Positions 1 through 7,648 of a stretch of 33,500 nucleotides of DNA are shown here, piece after piece; the first letter of the stretch is position 1; each line of letters opens with the position of its first letter. Origin of the DNA: Gammaproteobacteria bacterium (lineage in GTDB: Bacteria > Pseudomonadota > Gammaproteobacteria > JAJDOJ01); NCBI GenBank assembly GCA_027030565.1, contig JALVEU010000140.1, positions 1 through 33,500 of the forward strand. Direction: 5' to 3'. The notes beneath the pieces are model-generated. The model was not told where the DNA came from and made no database searches. It saw nothing but the letters and a program-made list of their open reading frames with translations. The position numbers and the translations under genes are program-made.

Positions 1-62
1 TGCCCCCGTGGCCCGGCGTGGCGGCGGCTCCGCCCCCCGAATAGACGCGCGCGCAGGGACCG

Positions 63-1910
63 ATGAGCCTCAGCCCCCCACGGATCAATGCCTTTCTGAC
101 CCTGCTCGCCGTAGTGTTCGCCGCCGTCGGCTGCTTTCTCCAATGGGAGCTGATTGAGAGTCAGAGCCGCGCCGACCGCAGGGCGGCCAAATTCCGACAG
201 GCCATGGAGAACTACGAGCGCGAGAACATCTACTACGATCCCCAGGCCACCATCACCTGGCTGCGCAACCGGCAAAATCCCGCCGGCTACTTCGTCCCCA
301 ACCCGGATCTCATCTTCGAGCCCTCCCAGCGCAATGCCAACACCCTGCGGGCCACGCGCTATGCCATCGCAACGCTCCGTGAACTGGACGCCCTGGACCA
401 AATCAACCGACGGGCCGTGGTGGAGTTTGTGCTGGCCAACTACGTGCCCAACGTGGCAGAGACCCAGAGCGGCCCCTACGCGGACATCTATCGCAACGGT
501 CGCTACGCAGGCTTTCGCACACTGGAAGGCAAGCCGGTGGGCGTCAGGCCGACGATGGACGCCCTGATCATCCTGGACGCTCTGAACGCGCTGGACGATC
601 CCCGCATCCGGCTCGAGGACATCCGCCGCTTCATACTCGTACACCAGAATCCGGATGGCGGGTTCTGGGACGAACACTACCCCGAAAGTGGGCAGTCCTC
701 CTGTCTGAAATGCACCTCTTTCGCATTGCGTGCCCTGGGGGTGATGCATCGCCACACCCACGCACCATTCCCGCCCGTGTTCAAGGAGCAGGTGGCGGGC
801 TTCGTCGCCCGCTGTAGGGACCCGGAAAGTGGGGGATACGGCTCGGCTCCGGGCAAGGCGGCCGAAGACCTCTACAACGTCTTTCGGGCCTTCATCACGC
901 TGTGGTGGCTCGGCGGCGGCTCGGATGCGGCAGGCCAGGCCTTTGTTCGTGCCCACATGGATGTCGGCGGCGCCCTCGACTACGCCAATCGCGAGCACTA
1001 CCTGCCGGCGGCGGGCGCATTCGCCCGCTATCGGAACCATGGCGATCCGCGCCACCCTTCCCTCAAGGCCACGCATCTCATGGTCTGGCTGGCCACGGCG
1101 CTGGGACGTGTGGACAGCCTGGACGTTCAGGCCATCGCCCGTTTCACGGCGAGCAAGGAAAGCCGTCCCGGGGAATATGGGGGCGACATCTATTCCACTT
1201 ATTCCGCCACGGGGATCTTCAAGAAGCTGGGCGTGCGAACGAGCCCGCTGCCCAAACCCGTCCGGCCGCCCCCGTATCGCCCCCCCTTTCCTGCATATCT
1301 GCCGCCGCTGTTCTTCGTCCTGGCCCTGGTCACCCTCACGCTGAGCTACTTATCGAAGCGGCAAGAGCTGGAAACCATCAATCAACTCCTCGCGCATCAG
1401 GCGGCCGTGGACGGGCTCACCGGTGCCCTGAACCGGCTGCGCTTCGAGGAGCTGCTCAGCGCGGAGATGCGACGTGCACAGCGGTATGGGTCGCCACTGT
1501 CGGTGATCCTCTTCGACGCCGACCGTTTCAAGCACATCAACGACCGCCACGGGCATCTCGCCGGGGACCGCGTACTCAGGGCGCTCGCGGAACAGGTCAC
1601 GAAGGCACTGCGGGCCCCGGACCAGCTCGCCCGGTGGGGCGGAGAGGAATTCATCGTACTGGCCCCGGGGACGGACCTGCAGGGCGCGCTGCGACTCGCC
1701 GAGAAGCTGCGCCAGCTCGTCGAACGGACCACCTTCGAGGAGGTGGGACACATCACATGCAGCTTCGGCGTGGCGCAGTACCGGCCCGGCGAGCCGAGTG
1801 AGCGCTTCCTGGAGCGGGCGGACCAGGCCTTGTATCAGGCCAAGCATGCAGGACGCAACCGGGTATGTGCGGAGCGCCGCTACGGAGATGTGGCACGGGT
1901 GTCGGCCTGA
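63..1910 (+). CDS. Membrane-anchored diguanylate cyclase with N-terminal prenyltransferase/squalene-cyclase-like repeat domain
   Basis: C-terminal GGDEF domain (DGLTGALNRLRFEELL, DADRFKHINDRHGH, RWGGEEF). Two hydrophobic segments (~aa 10-28 and ~aa 415-435) flank repeats such as HQNPDGGFWDE and CRDPESGGYGSAPG, which resemble the QW/prenyltransferase repeats of alpha-alpha toroids. Confidence 0.85.
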   Translation: MSLSPPRINAFLTLLAVVFAAVGCFLQWELIESQSRADRRAAKFRQAMENYERENIYYDPQATITWLRNRQNPAGYFVPNPDLIFEPSQRNANTLRATRYAIATLRELDALDQINRRAVVEFVLANYVPNVAETQSGPYADIYRNGRYAGFRTLEGKPVGVRPTMDALIILDALNALDDPRIRLEDIRRFILVHQNPDGGFWDEHYPESGQSSCLKCTSFALRALGVMHRHTHAPFPPVFKEQVAGFVARCRDPESGGYGSAPGKAAEDLYNVFRAFITLWWLGGGSDAAGQAFVRAHMDVGGALDYANREHYLPAAGAFARYRNHGDPRHPSLKATHLMVWLATALGRVDSLDVQAIARFTASKESRPGEYGGDIYSTYSATGIFKKLGVRTSPLPKPVRPPPYRPPFPAYLPPLFFVLALVTLTLSYLSKRQELETINQLLAHQAAVDGLTGALNRLRFEELLSAEMRRAQRYGSPLSVILFDADRFKHINDRHGHLAGDRVLRALAEQVTKALRAPDQLARWGGEEFIVLAPGTDLQGALRLAEKLRQLVERTTFEEVGHITCSFGVAQYRPGEPSERFLERADQALYQAKHAGRNRVCAERRYGDVARVSA

Positions 1911-1921
1911 CCGACGAAACC

Positions 1922-3100
1922 TCAGCTCGCTCGATCGAGCGGGGACCCGTCCGTCGTACCTGACACCTTCGGATCCAGTGTTTCACCGCCACGGGGGTGC
2001 GTCGGATCGGCCGAGCTCAGATGGCGCGAGAGGAACGCCCCCAGCTCCCGATAGACTGCGCGCGACTCCGGCGAATCGGGCACACCGATGTAGTCGCCGT
2101 GCGAGAGGCCTTCATACACATTGAGCTCGGCTGGCACACCAGCCTCTCGGAGTCGGCGGTGCACCCGAATGGTGTGACTCAGAAAGAGGTCGCGCGTCCC
2201 AGTGACCAGATAGGCGGGCGGCAGACCGGCGAAGTCCCCGTAGACCGGGGACAGCAGCGGATCTCTCAGATCATGGCCGCCGGCGTACAGCCGTGCTGCC
2301 GCGTGCAGTGGGCCGTCGTAGGTGACCAGCAGGCGATCGATCCCCTCGTTGATCCACAGGCTGTCGCCTGTCTTGGTGAGATCCGCCCAGGGCGTGCCCA
2401 GATACATGGCTCCCGGCAAAGGCAGGCCGAGCGACTTCAGCCGCTGCATCAGGGCCAAGGTCAAACCGCCCCCCGCAGAGGTGCCCCCCACCGCGAGTGT
2501 GCATGGATCCCGAGTCTCGAGCTGTGCCCGGTACACGGCCACCGCGTCTTCGAGCGCCGCCGGAAACGGGTGAGCGGGCGGCATGCGGTAGTCCACGGCG
2601 AGCACTGGGATGCCGATGCGAGCCGCGATCAGCACGGGCTCCATGAGTCCCGCCACCCCTGCATTCAGCACGTAGGCGCCACCATGGAAATAGAGCAGCA
2701 GGTGATTCTGATGTTCCCGCGCGATGGCGGGGGGCCAAACGCGGTGCACACGCGCGCCCGCAATGGTCGCAGGCTGGAGCGAAACGGAGGCGCGCCGGGC
2801 CGCCTCCCGCACCGCTCTGGCGGCCGCCCGATCATTGCGCTCGGCCTCCCGCGCCCAGTCCGCCGGCACCGCCTTGCGAGCCGCCTCGACATTGGGTACC
2901 GGCCCGCTGCGTAGCACCTCGCGCAGCTCGGGGCTGGCCGCGGCGGGCAGCGGCAGCTGCCTGCCCGGTACCCACCAGCCTTCCCGGACCTCTTGGACCA
3001 GGGCGATGGATGCGAGGCCCAGCAAGGCCACAGCCCCCAAGCCGAGCCGATATCCCCCTTTCATGTGGGTCTGTTGTTTGCTGGCCCGTCGTTTGCGCAT
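1922..3100 (-). CDS. Alpha/beta hydrolase (hormone-sensitive lipase/esterase family), N-terminal membrane anchor or signal
   Basis: HGGAYVLN oxyanion motif, GGTSAGGG nucleophile elbow, VTGTRDLFLSH (Asp) and YEGLSHGDYIG (His). Confidence 0.85.
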   Translation of the reverse strand: MRKRRASKQQTHMKGGYRLGLGAVALLGLASIALVQEVREGWWVPGRQLPLPAAASPELREVLRSGPVPNVEAARKAVPADWAREAERNDRAAARAVREAARRASVSLQPATIAGARVHRVWPPAIAREHQNHLLLYFHGGAYVLNAGVAGLMEPVLIAARIGIPVLAVDYRMPPAHPFPAALEDAVAVYRAQLETRDPCTLAVGGTSAGGGLTLALMQRLKSLGLPLPGAMYLGTPWADLTKTGDSLWINEGIDRLLVTYDGPLHAAARLYAGGHDLRDPLLSPVYGDFAGLPPAYLVTGTRDLFLSHTIRVHRRLREAGVPAELNVYEGLSHGDYIGVPDSPESRAVYRELGAFLSRHLSSADPTHPRGGETLDPKVSGTTDGSPLDRAS

Positions 3101-3228
3101 CGCCGGCGCGTCATCACCCCCTCCGGGATCTGCGCCTCCCTACACGCCTGCTTCACACGCCGCACCCATGGCGCCGGTCCAGGGAGACCAGCCCGAGCAC
3201 CCGCACCGCGCGACCGGAGTCAGGCCAC

Positions 3229-3741
3229 TCACACGCCGCCGCTGTGGACGACCTCGTAGTAGAGCTTCTCGAGCTCGCGCTTGTGCTCAGCCTCCTCCTT
3301 GGCCAAAAAGACGAACAGGTCGCGGATGGGACCCTCCGGGGCCGACTCGGCCAGGGACTGGTACTGCTCCATGGCCGTTTTCTCGCGGCCCATGGCGTAC
3401 TGCAGGATGGACTGATCGTCGGGATGCTCGCCCAGATCCGGGATGTGGATGTGGTCGGAGAAGCGGGTGTTGCTGGGCGGCGTCTTGACCTTCTCCTTGA
3501 GCTGGTCCTCAAGGCCCGGGGTCTTGGCCAGGTTCATGAACAGGTCGTAGTGGCGCTGTTCCTCCTGGGCCAGCTCGTCCACCAGCCAGCGGATGTTCTT
3601 GCTCACCTTGGGCGCCAGGTCCCGGTAGAAGTCCCGCGCGGTGCGCTCGAACTCCGAGGCGGTCTCCAGGATCTCGGCCAACGTCGTCTTGGACTGGATG
3701 CGCGCGTAGGCGCTGGGCTGTCCCTCGGTCGGCTCGCTCAT
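3229..3741 (-). CDS. Rubrerythrin/ferritin-like diiron-domain protein
   Basis: Two ferritin-like helical motifs (LAQEEQRHYDLF and LAKEEAEHKRELE). The probable start MSEPTEGQ overlaps the upstream stop by 4 nt (ATGA). Confidence 0.75.
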   Translation of the reverse strand: MSEPTEGQPSAYARIQSKTTLAEILETASEFERTARDFYRDLAPKVSKNIRWLVDELAQEEQRHYDLFMNLAKTPGLEDQLKEKVKTPPSNTRFSDHIHIPDLGEHPDDQSILQYAMGREKTAMEQYQSLAESAPEGPIRDLFVFLAKEEAEHKRELEKLYYEVVHSGGV

Positions 3742-5591
3742 GCCGTCTTCTCCAGTTGCGTGAGACAAGCGTCGATGCTCGCCGCCACCCGGTGGCCGTC
3801 GGCCACGGCATGGACCACATCGGGGCCGTGCACATCGTCACCGGCGGCCCACAACCAGGGCACCGCAGTGCGCCCCTCCTCGTCCACCTGCAGGCGCCCC
3901 CGCACCCATTCGAGCTGTTCGATCAGATCCTCGCCGAGCAGGCTCATGTCGGCCATCTGACCGATGGCCTCGACCACCCACTCGCCCTCGTGGAAGCGCT
4001 CGTCCTCGGGGTCCAGCTCGGGGGCGAACCGGCCCTTCTCGTCGAAGATGGACTTCACCCGCCAGGTGACCAGCCCCTTGATGCGGCCGTCCTCGATCAC
4101 CACCTCGCGGGGTCCTCGCGAATCCAGGATCTCGATGCCCTCCTCGCGCGCCTCCTTGACCTCCACCGGGTCGGCCAGGAAGTGATCGAAGTCCTCCAGC
4201 GCCACCACGGTGATGCGCACCTCGCCGTACTTCTGCATCTGGAAACGGGCCATGGTGCGGGCGATGTCCATGGCCACGTTGCCGCCGCCGATGACCACGG
4301 CGGTCTGCGGCACGTCCAGCGCGCGGCCCTCGCCCGCCTCGCGCAGCAGGTCCACCGCGCGCTTGACGTCCTCATGCTCCGAGCCCGGGATGCGCGTGGA
4401 ACGGCCCATCTGCAGGCCGATGGCCAACACCACGGCGTCGAACTCCTCACGCAGCGCCTCCATGGTCACATCCCGACCCACGCGGGTGTTGTAGCGGATC
4501 TCCACGCCCAGGGACTCGATGACCTCGACCTCCCGGTCCAGGATCTCCTCCGGCAGGCGGTAGTAGGGGATGCCGTAGCGGGTCATGCCGCCGGCCTTGG
4601 GCTGCGCCTCGAAGACCACCACCCGATGGCCCTTCTTGACCAGATCGTAGGCGGCGGTGAGCCCGGCCGGCCCCGCGCCGACGATGGCCACGGATCGGCC
4701 GGTGACGTAGTCGGCCTTGCCCTCGGCGGCGATCGCCTTGATGCGTTCGTGGGGAACCCGATCCGTGGCATAGCGCTTGAGCCAGCGGATCGCCACGGGC
4801 TCTCCGCGACGCCCGATGGAGCAGGCGGCCTCGCAGCGGTGGGTGCAGACCCGGCCGCAGACCTGGGAGAACGGATTGGTGCGGTACATCCAGCGCACCG
4901 CCTCCTCCGGCTCCCCGCGCCAGATGGCCCGGATGTACTCGGGGGCGTGCATGTGCGTGGGACAGGCGTCGTGGCACATGCCGCACTGCACGCAGCGCGA
5001 GGCCTCGATGATCGCCTGCTGATCGTCGTAGCCCAGCACCATCTCCTGGAAGTTGTCCACCCGTTCCTCGGGCGGCAGCTCCGGCATGGGCTGGCGCTCC
5101 AGGTCCAGGAGGTCGTTGGTGGGCGTCTTGGTCCAGCCCAGCGGATAGGGTGTGCCGTGGATGCCGTGCTCGTCCGGCAGCACGAAGTAGCTGTCGATCT
5201 CCTCTTGCGTGCAGGTGTGCACGTACTCGCGCGACAGCTTGATGGCGCTGGTGGGGCAGATGTCCACGCACAAGGCGCACCAGCAGCAGCGTCCGTAGTC
5301 GATGGCCGGGCGCAATGGCCGGATCCCCTTGACCGGGTCCTCCGGGGCCCCCGGCACGTGGACCATGGTGATGGCCGCGTTGTCGCAGACCTTCTGGCAG
5401 CTCCCGCAGCCGATGCAGGCGTTCCAGTCGTTGAGGTGAAAGCCCCGGTAGATCTCCGCGGCCGGCCGTGGTTCCAACGGCTCGGTCACCGGCGGCCGGA
5501 ACAGGAACTGCAGGTTCTTGAGCGGCGCCAGCAGCGAGCCGCGGTCCTCGTAACGGACCTCCGAGCGCCGTGCCTTGGGCTTACCGGTCAT
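3738..5591 (-). CDS. NuoI-like 2[4Fe-4S] ferredoxin fused to GltD/NfnB-type FAD-NAD(P)-dependent oxidoreductase
   Basis: N-terminal CIGCGSCQKVC and CCWCALCVDICP; GltD-type Cys region (CVQCGMCHDACP, CGRVCTHRCEAAC); two Rossmann motifs (VAIVGAGPAGLTAA; AVVIGGGNVAMDIA). Confidence 0.85.
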   Translation of the reverse strand: MTGKPKARRSEVRYEDRGSLLAPLKNLQFLFRPPVTEPLEPRPAAEIYRGFHLNDWNACIGCGSCQKVCDNAAITMVHVPGAPEDPVKGIRPLRPAIDYGRCCWCALCVDICPTSAIKLSREYVHTCTQEEIDSYFVLPDEHGIHGTPYPLGWTKTPTNDLLDLERQPMPELPPEERVDNFQEMVLGYDDQQAIIEASRCVQCGMCHDACPTHMHAPEYIRAIWRGEPEEAVRWMYRTNPFSQVCGRVCTHRCEAACSIGRRGEPVAIRWLKRYATDRVPHERIKAIAAEGKADYVTGRSVAIVGAGPAGLTAAYDLVKKGHRVVVFEAQPKAGGMTRYGIPYYRLPEEILDREVEVIESLGVEIRYNTRVGRDVTMEALREEFDAVVLAIGLQMGRSTRIPGSEHEDVKRAVDLLREAGEGRALDVPQTAVVIGGGNVAMDIARTMARFQMQKYGEVRITVVALEDFDHFLADPVEVKEAREEGIEILDSRGPREVVIEDGRIKGLVTWRVKSIFDEKGRFAPELDPEDERFHEGEWVVEAIGQMADMSLLGEDLIEQLEWVRGRLQVDEEGRTAVPWLWAAGDDVHGPDVVHAVADGHRVAASIDACLTQLEKTA

Positions 5592-5610
5592 GGCCGTCCC
5601 CTGGAATACG

Positions 5611-5696
5611 CACCGCGAAGGCGCGAAGCATATGTGTTTGGAGAAACGAGTACACCAATTCCATTTTCTCTTCGCGTCCTTCGCGCCTTGGCGGTG
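5611..5696. repeat. Intergenic inverted repeat, CACCGCGAAGGCGCGAAG ... CTTCGCG(TC)CTTCGCGCCTTGGCGGTG
   Basis: Arms at 5611-5628 and ~5670-5696 are imperfect reverse complements; the same arm sequence recurs at 6873-6890 and 7037-7054. Confidence 0.7.
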
Positions 5697-5708
5697 AAAA
5701 ATATGACA

Positions 5709-6851
5709 TCACCGGTCCACCTCCGGCGGGCAGGCATCCAGCGTGAACATGATCTGGGCCACGTCCTCGATGCGGGCGCCACGGGCCAGGTGCTCCAGGA
5801 CCTGCACCGCGTGCATCATGGAGGCGCCGCGCACGTGGACCCGGTAGGGCTTCTCGCCCCCGTCGGAGACCACGTACCAGGCGAGCTCCCCCTTGGAGGA
5901 CTCCACCCGCGTGTAGGCCTCGCCGGCCGGGACCTTCCAGGCCAGGGGGTTGGGGATCGGCGCGCGCACCGGACCCGGGATCTCCGGGAGCCGCTCGATC
6001 ACCTGGCGCACGATGCGGATGCTCTGGACCAGCTCGGCACGGCGCACCAGGGTGCGGGCGTAGGCGTCGCCCGCCGACTCGGTGGGGATGTCGAACTCGA
6101 GCTGGTCGTAGACCAGATACGGGTCGTCGCGGCGCACGTCGAAGGCCAGGCCCGTGGCGCGCAGATTGGGTCCCGTCACACCCAGCTCCAAGGCGGTCTC
6201 CTGATCCAGCACCCCGACCCCCTTGGCGCGGTCCACCAGCACCTGATTGCGGAAGAACAGGTTGTCGTAGTCGGGCAGGCGCGATTCCAGATAGTCCATG
6301 GTCGCCGCCACCCGACCCAGGAAGCCGGGCGGGACGTCGCGCCGTACGCCCCCGGGGATGTTGAAGATGTGATAGACACGGCCCCCACTGAGCTCCTCGA
6401 ACAGGTCGAGAATGCGATCCCGGTCGGCCACACCCCAGAACATATTGGTGTACATGCCGGTGGTGGAGGCATGGCCGCCGAAGGTGAACAGATGCGCGGC
6501 GATGCGGGAGAGCTCGAGCTGGAGCACACGCAGCCACTGGGCCCGCTCGGGCACCTCCAGCCCGCAGAGCTCCTCCACCGCCAGGGAATAGGACACCTCC
6601 ATGGGCACCGGGTCCGGCACGCAGATCCGGGGCACCAGGGCGATGTTCTGAATCCACAGCCGCCCCTCCATGAGCTTCTCGAAACCGCGGTGCAGATAGC
6701 CGGCGTCGGCCTTGCCCTCGATCACCCGGTCGCCGTGCAGGCGCAGCTTGAAGGCGTAGTTGCCCTCGATGCCGGGGTGGTTGGGCCCGATGAAGAGCTC
6801 GTACTCGTGGCTCGGCGGATGACTCCGGGCCTGGTAGTTCTCAGGACGCAT
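5709..6851 (-). CDS. NuoD / group 4 hydrogenase large-subunit-like (49 kDa) subunit lacking a full [NiFe] site
   Basis: IGPNHPGIEGNYAFKLRLHGDRVIEGKADAGYLHRGFEKLMEGR; GGRVYHIFNIPGGVRRD; GPNLRATG; C-terminal DACPPEVDR. Confidence 0.92.
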   Translation of the reverse strand: MRPENYQARSHPPSHEYELFIGPNHPGIEGNYAFKLRLHGDRVIEGKADAGYLHRGFEKLMEGRLWIQNIALVPRICVPDPVPMEVSYSLAVEELCGLEVPERAQWLRVLQLELSRIAAHLFTFGGHASTTGMYTNMFWGVADRDRILDLFEELSGGRVYHIFNIPGGVRRDVPPGFLGRVAATMDYLESRLPDYDNLFFRNQVLVDRAKGVGVLDQETALELGVTGPNLRATGLAFDVRRDDPYLVYDQLEFDIPTESAGDAYARTLVRRAELVQSIRIVRQVIERLPEIPGPVRAPIPNPLAWKVPAGEAYTRVESSKGELAWYVVSDGGEKPYRVHVRGASMMHAVQVLEHLARGARIEDVAQIMFTLDACPPEVDR

Positions 6852-6872
6852 GGGGACTCACCATCGGTCACT

Positions 6873-7054
6873 CACCGCGAAGACGCGAAGTAGCTGTAGG
6901 CCGGATAAGCGAAGCGCATCCGGCACGCCGAGGTTCCAATCGCCCGATGCGCTGCGCTTATCGGGCCTACGGCTTGCCCTGCCCGATGTGCCACCACGAT
7001 CGGGTCCGCGAGGAAGCGCCGTTCGTTCTCGGTGCCCTTCGCGCCTTCGCGGTG
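6873..7054. repeat. Composite nested inverted-repeat element (outer CACCGCGAAG-type arms, inner REP/BIME-like arms)
   Basis: Outer arms CACCGCGAAGACGCGAAG (6873-6890) and CTTCGCGCCTTCGCGGTG (7037-7054). Inner arms GTAGGCCGGATAAGCGAAGCGCATC (6896-6920) and GATGCGCTGCGCTTATCGGGCCTAC (6946-6970). Confidence 0.85.
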
Positions 7055-7062
7055 CACGCCCA

Positions 7063-7647
7063 TCAGTCCTCCCGGCGGCTGTAGCGCTGTTCGTCTGGGG
7101 GGATGGCGATACCGCCCCCCTGGGCCTCGAGCTCCTTGAGCCAATCGGGGCGGTACTCCTGCCAGTTGAAGAATTGATTGATATAGGCCTCGCTGTCGAA
7201 GTCCTTGCGCATGGGCGGAGGGCCGTCCCACTCGGTGAGGATGAACTTCTCCATGAACGGGCTGCCCTCGAAATAGACGCCGAACATCTCGTAGATGTCG
7301 CGCTCGAAGAAGGCTGCGGGCTTGTAGAGATCGTAGACCGACAGATACCTGCCAGGCTCGCGCGGGATGCGCGTGTGCGCCGAAATCAGGGACTGGGTCT
7401 CATAGGACCACACGTGGTAGATCAGCTCGAACTCGCCCTCCGCGATCCAGTCCACGCAGGTGATGGCCGACAAATGCACGTAGGAGGCCTTGCCCTTGAG
7501 GAGCTCAAGGAGGGTGGGCAGGGCGTCGGCATCCACGTCCAGACGCATGCGTCGCTCGCGTTTGCGTCGCATCTCCACCTGCTCGATCTCGGCGAGCAGG
7601 TCGTCCAGCCAGACCTGGAGCTCACGAGAGCCCTGGTTCATCGGCAC
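7063..7647 (-). CDS. NuoC-like 30 kDa subunit
   Basis: ITCVDWIAEGEFELIYHVWSYE and FERDIYEMFGVYFEGSP are typical of the complex I 30 kDa family. Confidence 0.9.
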   Translation of the reverse strand: MPMNQGSRELQVWLDDLLAEIEQVEMRRKRERRMRLDVDADALPTLLELLKGKASYVHLSAITCVDWIAEGEFELIYHVWSYETQSLISAHTRIPREPGRYLSVYDLYKPAAFFERDIYEMFGVYFEGSPFMEKFILTEWDGPPPMRKDFDSEAYINQFFNWQEYRPDWLKELEAQGGGIAIPPDEQRYSRRED

Positions 7648-7648
7648 C

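Noticed and set aside
3756-6893. 1045-aa plus-strand ORF antisense to the NuoD/flavoprotein genes
   Set aside because: Mirror-frame ORF caused by high GC codon bias; composition rich in H/D/V/L/G/A/Q with no recognisable domain, and the minus strand carries clear homologues.
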